DNA from: Lucinisca nassula
Lineage: Eukaryota; Mollusca; Bivalvia; Lucinida; Lucinidae
NCBI GenBank assembly: GCA_963580285.1
Contig: OY757011.1
Span: 153,811,245 to 153,875,244, forward strand
Length of the DNA stretch: 64,000 nt
Direction: 5' to 3'
Positions within the stretch are counted from its first letter, which is position 1; every line of letters begins with the position of its first letter. This document shows positions 31,056 through 41,690 of the stretch, piece by piece. The position numbers and the translations under genes are program-made. Below the pieces are notes generated by a model. That model made no database searches. It was not told the origin of the DNA and was given only the letters and a program-made list of their open reading frames with translations.

Positions 31056-31217
31056 TAGAAGCCTCCGTGGTGCAGTGGTTACGCTACTCGCCTTGTAAAC
31101 CAGGGATCGCAGGATCGATCCCGGGCTTCTCCAGACTTTCGGATGAGTCTTTAAACCGAGGTCCCGTCTCCGTATGACCTTAGCTGTTGGTGGGACGTAA
31201 AACTAAAACTCACTCAC
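31056..31217 (+). mobile_element. SINE-2, full length with 15-bp TSD
   Basis: A 162-bp SINE bracketed by TCACTGAAAAATACC (31041-31055 and 31218-31232). The tRNA-like head GCCTCCGTGGTGCAGTGGTT has an A-box-like TGCAGTGG and a B box (GGATCGATCCC). The body GAGTCTTTAAACCGAGGTCC leads to GGGACGTAAAACTAAAACT and a CTCACTCAC end. The exact 15-base duplication indicates a fairly recent insertion. Confidence 0.94.
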
Positions 31218-31307
31218 TCACTGAAAAATACCACGCTCCGATAAACTCCACCATAATTCGACTGGTACGTTTTCCACACATTCCGTCTGGCACCAGATAC
31301 TCATTAG

Positions 31308-31561
31308 CTTACGTTAACACGCCTATACAAATACATTGTAATCTTTATCGCCGAAAAAAAAATGAAAAATTTAGAATGAAAAATTGTGTTATTTTTCTTA
31401 TTTCTGCTCAGAATATCGAGTGTGGGTGAGTGTCGAGTACCCACAATCTATATATTTAGGAGCAGAAATAAGCACAATAAGGGTTACCCCTGTAAACCCC
31501 AGTTTTACTATATAGAAGTGGGATTTAAAGGGGTCAAATTATATAGGCGTATTTCGTGATG
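31308..31561 (-). mobile_element. MITE-B copy with shortened centre
   Basis: TTACGTTAACACGCCTATAC ... GGCGTATTTCGTGATG. The GAACCGCCTC hairpin is replaced by GTGTGGGTGAGTGTCGAGTA. Confidence 0.82.
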
Positions 31562-31675
31562 CACGTGGGTCGTGCACATTACCGTCCGTTGTATCCGGCA
31601 TTATGCTGTATATGTCGTATTTAGTTCATATGTGCGGCCATGCAAAAATTAGATAATAAAATAATCCCAAAATGT

Positions 31676-31919
31676 GACGGGCCTCCGTGGCCTAGTGGAT
31701 AAGAGCGCTGACTCTTAGTCATTAGGTCTCTCACCGCCGTAGGTTCGAGCCTCGCTCGGGCCACGTGTGAGACGCCAAGTTCTGCAACGGAAGGTCAGGT
31801 GGTTTTTCTCCGGGCACTCCGGTTTTCGCCCACCTCTGATTAACGATCGGCTCGATATGAGTGAAATAATCTTGAAAGGGCCGTAAAACCCAAACCAAAA
31901 AACAAAACAAAAAAAAAAA
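31676..31919 (+). mobile_element. SINE-1, full length with 13-bp TSD
   Basis: A 244-bp unit bracketed by AATCCCAAAATGT (31663-31675 and 31920-31932). The tRNA-like head GGGCCTCCGTGGCCTAGTGG has an A box (TGGCCTAGTGG) and a B box (GGTTCGAGCC). The body is CCACGTGTGAGACGCCAAGT, the middle CCACCTCTGATTAACGATCG, and the tail GGGCCGTAAAACCCAAACC with poly-A-rich end. Confidence 0.94.
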
Positions 31920-32002
31920 AATCCCAAAATGTTCTTCGCTTCTTAGACAGTTGGAAATTTTGTTGGATGAGTTTCGTCTTCACATGAAATATGTTTTGTT
32001 TC

Positions 32003-32272
32003 AGATGTCGTAACACACCCGTGCGACATAGTGCATTTTATCACATCTCCAAAACGGCTACTTTTCTGATGAAAATCTGGCATACTTTTCTTATTTATAC
32101 TTCAAACATAGGTTGTTGGTGCTCGTTAGAACCGCCTCATTGAGGCGGTTCTAACGAGTACCCACAGCCTATGTATTGGAACAGACAAAAGAAAAATAAT
32201 ATATACCCCCGTAAACCCCAGTTTTCTCTGTATAAAGTGGGGTTCAGGTTTCACGTACTTGTTCACGTGATG
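32003..32272 (+). mobile_element. MITE-A copy
   Basis: GTCGTAACACACCCGTGCGA ... CTTGTTCACGTGATG with an intact centre. Confidence 0.87.
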
Positions 32273-32349
32273 TGGATTCAGTGCCTCAACCCTTAAGATG
32301 TCAATCATAACAACTGTCGTCTGCGTTATTGTCTGCTGGTTACTTTAAA

Positions 32350-32435
32350 AGTAATCGGTGCAAACAGTGAGGATCCGAATTAGACTGCTCCTTTAGTAAT
32401 AGTCTGATCAGGGACCATACGGTTTGTCTGTATGC
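32350..32435. mobile_element. type D fragment
   Basis: GTGCAAACAGTGAGGATCCG ... AGTCTGATCAGGGACCATAC. Confidence 0.5.
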
Positions 32436-32517
32436 AAACATATTTAATAACTGTTGGAAAGAAGACGCAGCAGACGACACATACAGACGACATTTTCAGA
32501 TGCAGTTTTTATTCGCA

Positions 32518-32589
32518 TCTTTAAACCGAGGTCCCGTCTCCGTATGACCTTAGCTTTTGGTGGGAAGTAAAACTAAAACTCACTCACTC
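32518..32589 (+). mobile_element. SINE-2 3' fragment
   Basis: TTTAAACCGAGGTCCCGTCT through AAAACTAAAACTCACTCAC. 5'-truncated. Confidence 0.85.
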
Positions 32590-32591
32590 CC

Positions 32592-32772
32592 TTAAACAAA
32601 AATTGCGGGGACTCGATAGAACCGCCTCGACGAGGCGGTTCTATCGAGTACCCACAATCTATGTTTTTGAGCAGAAATAAGAAAAATAATGTATACCCCC
32701 TTAAACCCCAGTTTTACTTTATAAAAGTGGGGTATGAGGGGGTCATAATTATATAGGCGTGTTCTCGTAATG
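32592..32772 (-). mobile_element. MITE-B copy, 5' part missing
   Basis: Starts inside the left arm (AAACAAAAATTGCGGGGACT) and ends GGCGTGTTCTCGTAATG. The SINE-2 fragment abuts its broken side. Confidence 0.85.
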
Positions 32773-32777
32773 ATCAG

Positions 32778-33730
32778 ATGCCCCCGGACAGCGCATGTGA
32801 AATATGAAATCACTACCACTAACCAATCAAAAGGTATGGCTGATGTTAAAGATTTGAAAAAGTAGGTCAATGTCACGGTAAGAAGGTAAAAAATTATGGT
32901 ACCACTGGAAAGGTGTTGTCACAAGAAATGCACACGTGTAATATGAAAGCCCTATCACTTCAGTACTAATTGAAAGTTGTGGCCAATGTTAAAGACTTTA
33001 AAAAGTAGGTCAAACATCAAGGTTAAGGTCACAAGGTCACAAATTATGGTATCACCAGAAAGTTCTTTAACAAGGAATGCATATGTAATATGTGAAAGCC
33101 CTTTCACTTACCAATCGAAAGTTACGGCAAATGTTAAAGTTTTTAAAATGGAGGTCAAATGTCAAGGTCACAAGGTCATAAATCCCTATCACTAAGCAAG
33201 TAAAAGTTATTGTCAATGTTAAGGTTTTTAAAAAGTAGGTCAAACATCAAGGTTATAGTCAGGAGGTCAAAAATTATGGTACCACTGGAAAGAACTTGTG
33301 ACAAGGAATGCACATACGTAATATGAAAATCCTGTCACTAACCAAAGGTTATGGCCACTGTTAAAGTTTTTAAAAAAAGTACGTTAATTTCAAGGTCAAG
33401 GTCATAAGGTCAAAACTTATGGCACCGCTGGAAAGATCTTGTGACATAGAATGCACATGTGAAATATCAAAGCCCTATCTTTTATCAATCAAAAGTTATG
33501 GCCAATGTTAAAGTTTTTTAAAAAGTAGGTCAAGGTCACTATGTCATAAATTATGGTACCACTGGAAATATCTTGTGACAAGGAATGCACATGTGAAATA
33601 TGAAAGCCCCATCAGTTACCATTCAAAAGTTATGCCAAATGTTAAGGTTTTTGAGGACATACAGACAAACAGACTGATAAACAGACAGACCATAAACTAT
33701 ATGCCCCAGAATCTTTGATTCCGGGGGCAT
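32778..33730. repeat. tandem-array element bounded by ATGCCCCCGGA inverted ends
   Basis: ATGCCCCCGGA (32778-32788) and TCCGGGGGCAT (33720-33730) are exact inverted ends. Between them are about six diverged units of roughly 140 bp (AAGTTATGGCCAATGTTAAA, GTCAAGGTCACAAGGTCA, TTATGGTACCACTGGAAAG, AAGGAATGCACATGTGAAAT). An ACAG-type microsatellite follows, then a terminal hairpin (ATGCCCC..GAATC TTT GATTCCGGGGGCAT). This matches the 'core repeats + ACRG microsatellite + end' plan of bivalve pearl elements. Confidence 0.82.
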
Positions 33731-33734
33731 GAAA

Positions 33735-33787
33735 ATGACCATTTTTGGAGAAATGAAGAAATGCACTATTATCCGCTTATCGCAATG
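33735..33787 (-). mobile_element. MITE-A end scrap
   Basis: ACCATTTTTGGAGAAATG ... GCACTATTATCCGC..ATCGCAATG resembles one MITE-A end. Confidence 0.5.
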
Positions 33788-33812
33788 GTTACATGAAAGA
33801 CGAAAATTAATT

Positions 33813-33880
33813 TATTACATTAGGCGGTGTTACATTAGGCGTTGCGTGCAACGCCTAATGTAACAACGCTTAATGTAACA
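33813..33880. mobile_element. palindrome of TTACATTAGGCGTTG repeats
   Basis: Each arm contains two copies of (TG)TTACATTAGGCG. The arms meet at GTTGCGTGCAAC. A third, looser copy (TTACATTTGGCATTG) follows to about 33920. Confidence 0.75.
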
Positions 33881-33946
33881 AACAGGGTTTATTACATTTG
33901 GCATTGTATTACATTAGAGGTTGCCACAATGCATCGATATATTAAT

Positions 33947-34152
33947 TAACCCATTTTGTACCAGAAACCTAAAATGGGTACCCTGGCAAACAGTGCCGGC
34001 CCAGATCAGACGCCACAGAACGCGGCGTCTGATCAGGGCCTAAACTGTTTTTCAAATAAATTTTAAAGGCCACACAACCTGTCATCCCTAAATTTTGATA
34101 TGGACTCCTGCTATATAAAATGAGGAAGATTCCATTTGGTACAAAAAGGGTT
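33947..34152. mobile_element. type D3 element, complete
   Basis: The ends TAACCCATTTTGTACC and GGTACAAAAAGGGTTA are inverted. The core is CCCAGATCAGACGCCACAGA / CGCGGCGTCTGATCAGGGC. Confidence 0.82.
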
Positions 34153-34289
34153 ACATGTAATACTCGTTACCAGCCCAACAAGTCTTCTGTCGTTAAATAA
34201 CGACATTTACGTTTCACTCAGAATGAATAAAATACAGTTTATGGGCATTTATCTATAGAAATCGCAATCAGTTTTCAAGGATTTTTTGA

Positions 34290-34382
34290 CTGTTTGTTTG
34301 GAGTTTTACAGCCAATTCAACACTATTTAGGTTATATGGAGCCGGTCTGCTTTTCCTGAGCAGCGCCATTACAGTGCACAGT
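34290..34382 (-). mobile_element. SINE-3 fragment
   Basis: TTGTTTGGAGTTTTACAGCC ... GGAGCCGGTCTGCTTTTCC, then CAGTGCACAG. Confidence 0.75.
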
Positions 34383-34628
34383 GCTAGAATTGATAACAAA
34401 TAGTTTGTCTGTCATTACTGACAAAGACACATTGATACCAGTCGAAATACAAAATGAAAAAGGGAGAAGAGAAGCACCCATATAGTCACAATGATTACAG
34501 CCCTCTCAAGCTGAATAATATGTACATGTATTTACACTGTAAGGACATATTGAAAAAGTTGAAACAAGCAAAATACTCCCGACACCTGCAGTTAGACCTA
34601 TCCATTCCAAAGCATGCTTTTTAGTCGC

Positions 34629-34832
34629 TTGTTTGTTTGTGTTGGGTATTACGTCCCTGTCAACACTATTTAAGCAATTTGGGAGACGTTGATTCCAATT
34701 TTGTGGTACATTTACCCGACATTGAGATGCAATGACCACCGATTTTCCTTGACAGACTTAGCCCTAACTGTTTTCGGTCGGTTTCAGCTTTGCGCTGAAG
34801 CACAATGCAGCCCAATCTATTTCTCCAAGCTA
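34629..34832 (-). mobile_element. SINE-4 copy
   Basis: TTGTTTGTTTGTGTTGGGTA tail to GCAGCCCAATCTATTTCTCC head. An orphan SINE-4 tail in the opposite direction (GGGGACGTTAAACCTCAAAT) sits at 34878-34912. Confidence 0.83.
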
Positions 34833-35240
34833 TTCTGATACACCCACCGGTCCCATGATTAGCAGCAGTTTCCACAATACGGGGACGTTAAACCTCAAAT
34901 CAAATCAAACAAACTAGTGTCAAGTGAGTTCCATAATATGGTTATATTGTTATTATTTCGGAGTGGGTAATTAGAAGTTTCTCTAACAAGAGGTAGAATC
35001 AAATCTGCGATGTAAGAAGGGGCCTAAACATTCATAACGCTTTACATAATGACAGGTTTTTATTGTTTTCTTCTTTCTGCAAGTGGAACCAAGCCACAAG
35101 CTCTATATAAATTGTACAAAGAAACTGATCATAAGACCTGTCACAATCCTGCAGCATTCTAATGACTGACAGCCTTGGACAGAATGACGATCCCTACTCT
35201 AGTATAGGTAAAACATAAGATATACTTTTTTGATTTAGGA

Positions 35241-35487
35241 GTTTGTTTGTTTGATTTGAGGTTTAACGTTTGCGTCAACACTGTAAAGGTCATTTTGGAG
35301 ACGTTGCTTCCAATTTTGTGGGACTTTTACCCGACATTGAGATGAAATGACATCTCAAGCCCTGTCGCCTAATGAAACCAATAGGGTTTATTAGCATGGA
35401 CGGTCCGCCTCGCACCGCGGTTCCTGGACAGGCTTAGATCCTTTAAGCGGTTTACCAGTACTAGTGTGCGGGCCGGATTCATCTCTG
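35241..35487 (-). mobile_element. SINE-4 copy
   Basis: TTTGTTTGTTTGATTTGAGG to GGGCCGGATTCATCTCTGAA. The 5' head is missing. Confidence 0.85.
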
Positions 35488-35520
35488 AATGAAGTACATT
35501 TGTATTTAATTTTACGAATT

Positions 35521-35804
35521 CATGACGAGATCAAGTCCGTGAAATGAACATCCCCCCCCCCCTACACCCCACTTTATATATAGAAAGCTGGGGTTTAAGG
35601 GGGTAAACATTATTTTTATTATTTTTACTCCAAGACATAGGTTGTGGGTACTCGTTAGAACCGCCTCAATGAGGCGGTTCTAACGAGCACCCACAACCTA
35701 TGTTTGCGGTATAAATAAGAAAAATATAACGAATCTTCTTCAGAAAAGTAGCCTTTTTGAAGGTGTGAAAATAGCACTATGTCGCACGGATGTGTTTTCG
35801 TAAT
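35521..35804 (-). mobile_element. MITE-A copy
   Basis: CATGACGAGATCAAGTCCGT ... GCACGGATGTGTTTTCGTAA + TG. Intact centre. Confidence 0.87.
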
Positions 35805-36201
35805 GTATTCTAAACTGGTGGTTATGTTTTCTATGTTTTACAACTTTTGGTTAATCCCAAGTGTTTATAAATATAGATGTTTTTAGTATCGTAACCAGAA
35901 TAATAGAATAGGTGTTCATGTTTTCACAAATAACCCAGACATTTTTGTCAGGAATATATGAGGCATAAAAGAACGATCTTCTTGCCAGACAACCAGACAA
36001 AACTGTTTCCAAGGGCAATGTATAGCGACAACAGATAAGTAAATTATGTCTTGTAGCCCACCATAAACAAATCATAAACCAACGCATCTGACATCATTAT
36101 CATCACAAGTACAGTCCAGTGTTAAAGACCAGACAAATATATCACAATAACAAGTTAAGGGGAAAGGGAACACTAGCACATTTTCCGCCATTTTTTCAAA
36201 G
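35805..36201. other. no supported gene; one minus-strand open frame
   Basis: A 78-codon minus-strand frame (35851-36087) is open but I do not recognise it and see no splice context. It looks like a repeat-derived fragment. Confidence 0.35.
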
Positions 36202-36485
36202 CATTACGATATCACACCCGTGCGACATAGTGTATTTTTCACATTTCCAAAATGACTACTTTTCTGATGAAAATCCGTGATATTTTTCCTATAAATACTG
36301 CAATCATAGGTTGTTGGTGCTCGTTAGAAACGCCTCATTGAGGCGGTTCTAACGAGTACTCACAACCTATGTATTGGATCAAAAATAAGAAAAATAATGT
36401 ATACCCCCGTAAACCCCAGTTTTCTCTATATAAAGTTGGGTATAGGGGGGACGGGTCTTCATTTCACGGACTTGTTCACGTGATG
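36202..36485 (+). mobile_element. MITE-A copy
   Basis: CATTACGATATCACACCCGT ... CTTGTTCACGTGATG. It abuts a type G element on its right. Confidence 0.87.
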
Positions 36486-36640
36486 GGGAGAAAACTTTTG
36501 GGACTTCCGGTTGCCTTTTCTATAAGCCCTGTCCCATTGAAAAAAAGGTCTATTCTTAAAGGAAGGAATTCTTTTCTTTAAGAGTCGATCCCTATTGACA
36601 TGGGAGTTTGCCTCCCCTGAAGGTGTATTCTTTCCCCTTA
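36486..36640. mobile_element. type G element, reversed
   Basis: Contains GGGACTTCCGGTTGCC, the core TTCTTAAAGGAAGGAATTC / TTTTCTTTAAGAG, and GGAGTTTGCCTCCCCTGAAG. Confidence 0.65.
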
Positions 36641-36879
36641 AATACGAAATATATAAGTGCATAAAATTTCATTAGAAGACGTTACTCTAGCTACAAGGTT
36701 TAAAATGCCTGCAAGTTCGTACGTATCTCAAGTTCGTACGTATCTCAGTCAAGTCTGGCTGAACCAATGCTAGATACACCCGCTTTCACCTGAACGGACC
36801 TTTCCTTTCTATGTATAGCTTGAAGTCCATTTCGGAATTGTTTGGCGTCGGGTTGAGTTAGTTTCAGAAATTTAGTTAG

Positions 36880-36995
36880 AATGTGGCTGAGCTTTTTGCA
36901 GACAGTGAAAACCCTGATCAGGCGCCGAGTCTGATACGTCTGATCTGGGCCTGCACTATCGGCTAGTGAAGCCGTCTAGGGGCTTCCTGTTTGAA
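36880..36995. mobile_element. type D fragment
   Basis: ACCCTGATCAGGCGCCGAGT / TACGTCTGATCTGGGCCTGC. Confidence 0.55.
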
Positions 36996-37028
36996 ATGGG
37001 TTAATCAACATGTGAATTGTTGAAGTGT

Positions 37029-37307
37029 CATCACGAAAACACGCCTCTATAATTTTGACCCTCTAGAACCCCACTTTTATATAGTGAAACTGGGGTTTAC
37101 AGGGGTAAACCTTATTTTTCTTATTTCTGCTCTAAAATATAGGTTGTGGGTACTCGTTTGAACGAGTACCCACAATCTATATTTTGAGCAGTAATAAGAA
37201 AAATGTCACCATTTCTTTAGCTTAAAATTTTCCCTTTTTATTTATTTTTTTTTTTTTTTTTGATGGTCAAGTTTACAATGTATTTGTATAGGCGTGTTTT
37301 CGTAATG
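37029..37307 (+). mobile_element. MITE-B copy
   Basis: CATCACGAAAACACGCCTCT ... GGCGTGTTTTCGTAATG. The centre is reduced to GTACTCGTTTGAACGAGTAC. Confidence 0.87.
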
Positions 37308-37840
37308 CAACATAATATTTGCTATTTTGGTTGAAAATTCCAATGCAAAACGTTAGTGGATGATAAAAAGACTATAGCATTTCTTTAACTAAAACTTTCG
37401 TTATCTTTGAAAAATGGGTCCTAGACGCGGATTAAGATGAAAAACTGGGCTATTTTCTAGCTTGTTGTCATTTAATTATATTTACTTCCCTGAATGAAGC
37501 TTGATTACTTTAGTATGTACTTACCATGATGTATTTCACGCCATGTAAATGTCATTGGACATGCCCGTTAAAGGAGACATCAACACACTTTTTTATCATT
37601 TAACTTGTAAATTAATTTTGTTTTGGGAACAGAGCTTCTAATAAAATTTACATTTATTGAAGCATTCTTAGGGCTCAAGAGGAAACCATATGAAATATAT
37701 TAATTATAAACGCGCTTAATAAAATTAAAATAGATGCATTATTCAGGCAGGCACTACAAATGAAATTCAAAAAGGGAAGCATCTCAAAGAGAAATATATG
37801 TATCAGCAGGCGTGATATGTTTTATTATAATTGTTCAAAA
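37308..37840. other. no recognisable feature
   Basis: AT-rich unique sequence, no exon or repeat identified. Confidence 0.4.
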
Positions 37841-37974
37841 CAGGTTGTGGACGCACAAGCTATGTCTTGGAAATAAGAAAATAATGTATATCCCCGTAAA
37901 CCCAATTTTTCTCTATATAAAGTGGGGTTTAGAAGGTCTTCATGTCACGGACATGTTCATGCGAGGGGAATCTC
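37841..37974 (+). mobile_element. MITE-A right part
   Basis: AGGTTGTGGACGCACAAGCT ... GGACATGTTCATGCGAG. The left half is missing and the centre collapsed. Confidence 0.75.
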
Positions 37975-37984
37975 ATTCGTACAA

Positions 37985-38790
37985 AATAGAAGTGAAGGCA
38001 ATGATCAGGAGTAGATACAATAACCCACAATTCCCATCAGAGACACCAAAGGGAAAGAAACACAAACATGAAACAACTAGACTCTAATGGAAACACCACT
38101 AGCGTAGAGCCAAAAAAAAACCAGTTACTTTCACACAAAATGGCCCATTGGCTATCCAAAACAAAATAATCTAAGCTATACAAGCACTCAAAGACAAACC
38201 ATAACAATAATTAACCGCGACTGAAGAACCGCCTTGGAACAGTCAGTGAAACTTATTCCACTGGGGATGGGGCTTAAATCGACTTTACGTGGCCACAATC
38301 CTCGTCCTTACTTCCGTCGCGATTTAGACAAATATTTTTTTCAGTCCGCATATAGGCCTCCTAACTCATCAGTATAACAGCTCCGTGAACACAAAAATCA
38401 AACAACCACAGAGATAAAACAACGGTGAGGAGTCGACAGCATGCTGGAGCAAAAGAAGACCAACAGTTCGAATCCGATGGGCCCGACCAGGACTAGGCAC
38501 CAAATACTCTGTAATTCTCAGTAAGCCTTTACGCTGGAACCGTCATACAATGTGAGCGTGCCATTAAAGAGGGAAGCAAAATTGTCAACCGTGATTGGGT
38601 TAACTACCATGCATGCAGTCTGTCGTACAACATCTATGTTGTACCCAATATTTTTATATCGAAGAATGATTTTACGAAACTGGGTGCTGATGTCATTGCA
38701 TTTATAGATATCTCTGAATTTATATACTAAGTCACCATAAAATTCCGGTTCCGATAGACCTTGTTGCAGAAGAGATTTAAGATCAACATT
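37985..38790 (-). mobile_element. F repeat copy with decayed open frame
   Basis: Same order as 17435-18275. The minus strand of 38522-38790 encodes SLLQQGLSEPEFYGDLVYKF, then ILRYKNIGYNIDVVRQTACM and VVNPITVDNFASLFNG. Conservation between copies shows that this was once a real protein. Identity not established. Confidence 0.75.
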
Positions 38791-39061
38791 AAATTTGAAA
38801 GAAGTTTAGCAGTTAACAATTTATTACGAGTGTTGAAGTCAGTTACATGACCAGACAAAGTCAACAATTTATGTCATTTATCTTGCAATAAATTCAATGT
38901 TGAATGCTGTAGTTTGACATTCAAATGAATCCCTTTGAGTCTTACCGGATCGACTGTTTGTCAATCGACCAAAAGTTATAAAGCACAGTAGCTTTTCACT
39001 GCTGAAATCCACATGACTTTTACTGGCTTGTAGGAAATCCAGGTAACTTCTATTTATAGAA

Positions 39062-40625
39062 ACTAGAAATATTTTCAGAGGTAAACAATGTCCCCCACTA
39101 TAAATACCCAATACGCACCTATTTGACCTTGAAACCTAGGTTTAAGTTATCAAAATCTAACGTGCATACAAGCCATTTGTGACAATAAAGTGGCAGTTTG
39201 CGGGAGCCTGTAAAGACAACCAAAATCAACCCAAATATTTGGTAGGTTGCAATCTATATTGTAACAGGTTTGACCAATATTCATAATTCCTAAATGAGAC
39301 CGGGTGCAGGCAAGCCATTATAGTTTCTGGAGCCTGTGATCTTGAAAATAAGGTGAAGGTCAACAAAATCTATTCAAATCTTTGGTAGGTTGCAATGATA
39401 TATTATAGCAAGTTTCACAAATTCCATCAATTTCTTCATGAGGTAGGGTGGAGACAAACCAAAATGGACATTTTGTGTGTGTGTGGGGGGGGGGGGGGGG
39501 GGGGTCCTGTGGCTTTGAAAATAAGGTCAAAGTTCATAAAAACCTATTCAAATCTTTGGTAGCTTCCAGTGATATATTGTACCAAGTTTTACAAAAATTT
39601 CAATGATACGTTCATGAGATAGGGTGCAGATAAGCAAAAACTGACAGTTTTGGAGGCCTGTGCGATTGAAAATAAGCTCAAGGTCACGAAAGTCTAACCA
39701 GATCTTCGGTGAGTTGCAATGATATTATGTACCATGTTTGAGAAAATTTCATCAATTCGTCCATGAGAGGGGCGCAGATAAGCCGAAAATAGACCGTTTT
39801 AGGGGCCTGTGCCTGTGAAAATAAGGTTAGATTGCAATGGTATATTGTATCGAGTTTGACTAAATTTAAACGATTTGTTCGTGAGATAGAATGTAGATAA
39901 GCCATTTCTGGTCCAAAATTGACAGTATTGGGGGCTGGTGCCCTTGAAAATAAGGTCAAGATCACTCAAATCTAACCAAATCTTTGGTAGGTTGCAATGA
40001 TACATTGTACCAAGTTTGACCAAATTTCAACAATTCGTTCATGAGTTAGAGTGCAGACAAGCCATTTCCAGCCCAAAATTGACAGTTTTGGGGGCCCGTG
40101 CCCTTAAAAATAAGATCAAGGTCACCAAAATAAAAACTTAAATAGGTAGCAGTGTTTTTGTACAAAGTTTGACCAACGTTCATCCATTCATTTAATGGAA
40201 TGCAGACGAGCAGACAAGCCAAATTTGATAGTTTTTTTTTTTTTTTTTTTTTTGGGGGGGGGGGGGGGGTAGGCCTGTGTACTTGAAAATAATGCCAAGA
40301 TCACGAAGATCTAATCAAATCTTTGGTTGCTTGTAATGATATATTATACCGAGTTTGACCAAATTGTATCGATTCGGTCATGAGATATGGTCAGATAGGC
40401 CAATTTTGCCAACAGTGACAGTTATTGGGGGGTCTATACCCTTGAAATTAAGGTCAAACCATCAAAATCTAATGCCTGCTTTCCCCCATCCCGGTGCTGT
40501 AAATATGCAAGTTTGGTCAGAATTCGTGAATAGGTTCAGGTGATATGGTGCTTCGCCGATCGTAACGCCAACGCTAACGCCAACGCCAACACCGACGCAA
40601 ACAGCATCCGCACCATAAACAATAT
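39062..40625. repeat. tandem array of ~145-bp AAATAAGGTCA units
   Basis: About eight or nine diverged units share GAAAATAAGGTCAAGGTCA, TCTAACCAAATCTTTGGTAG, TTGCAATGATATATTGTACC, AGTTTGACCAAATTTCA and TTCGTTCATGAGATAG. Long G and T homopolymers interrupt it (39486-39503, 40231-40269). It ends in an ACGCCA-type microsatellite (AACGCCAACGCCAACACCG). Confidence 0.85.
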
Positions 40626-40779
40626 GACCCTCACCCTTGGTGGGGGTGGGACATAAATAGCCACGCTATTCTTATCGTTGTGAGGTAAGAGTGTTGCGTA
40701 AGAGGCTTATCTATAGAATCTGGACTGGTTTGGCAAACACTACGGCGTCAGATCAGGGTCTAAAACACAGGAATTTAAC

Positions 40780-41005
40780 ACATTTAGTACTAGAAATCCC
40801 AAAACGGGTATTTTGGCAAACCGTACCGGCCCAGATCACAGAACGCGGTGTCTGATCAGGCTCTACACTGTTTGCAAAAAAATCAGCCATTTTCCTAATT
40901 AATTTTATTAAAGAAAACACAACCTGACACCACTAAATTTTGAAATGGACTCATTCTATATATAAGGAGGAAGATTTTATTTGGTACAAAAGTTAAGGGT
41001 TAAAC
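40780..41005. mobile_element. type D3 element
   Basis: Parallels 33947-34152 block for block (CCCAAAACGGGTATTTTGGC, CGGCCCAGATCACAGAACGC, GGACTCATTCTATATATAAG, TTGGTACAAAAGTTAAGGGT). The hairpin's left arm has lost CAGACGC. Confidence 0.72.
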
Positions 41006-41329
41006 GAAACAGTTTAAGTTAAGGGAATGTTTTCCGAACCTGTACTAAAAAGACAGTCGATCCACCAAAGCTCTCAGAGCTTCGATTTTATAAATTGAGC
41101 TACAAACTTGTGCAATAGTTTGTTAACCGCTGGTTTCCGAACAACCCCTTTGGTTTTGAATTTCTAATTTAATGCTTTTTCGCTATTGTTATGCTACATG
41201 CTGCATTATTTTCCAGGTCTGTGAGTCAAGAAGCTAGCTGCATTGATGGTCAGTCACAGTCAAACGAAACTGTCCTTATAATGGCTAGCTTTGTGCCAAT
41301 TTTAATCCCGCTCCCAGTGGCTGAATTTT

Positions 41330-41500
41330 GTGTTGAGGTTTTACATCCCCATCAACACTGTTTAGGTCATTTGGGAGACGAGACATTGTTTCCTACTTCC
41401 GACATTGAGAAATAACAACACAAGACGTACCGCCACAAAAAAACGCTAGGGTCTAATAAACGGACCGACTCGCACAGGCGGATTACCAGTGCTCAATCCG
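41330..41500 (-). mobile_element. SINE-4 copy, degenerate
   Basis: GAGGTTTTACATCCCCATCA ... ACGCTAGGGTCTAATAAACG with GATTACCAGTGCTC. Confidence 0.7.
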
Positions 41501-41563
41501 ATATTAGTAGATGAGCCAATTCCTTTAGGATGATTTACGATACCGGGTACTGCACAGATAAAA

Positions 41564-41690
41564 ATACAGTCGCCCTTAAATGGCTCGAGCACCTTTGTGG
41601 TCATGGAAATTTGTTCGAGACAGGGGTAGTTCAAGCCACTGCGGGGTAAACGAGCCATCCGTGTATGGAACATTGACAAATATCTGTACG
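41564..41690. mobile_element. MITE-C fragment
   Basis: ACAGTCGCCCTTAAATGGCT CGAGCACC and GGTAAACGAGCCATCC. The central hairpin is missing. Confidence 0.7.

Noticed and set aside
35851..36087. 78-codon minus-strand frame
   Set aside because: No recognisable domain, no convincing splice sites, and it appears repeat-like. Not reported as a gene.
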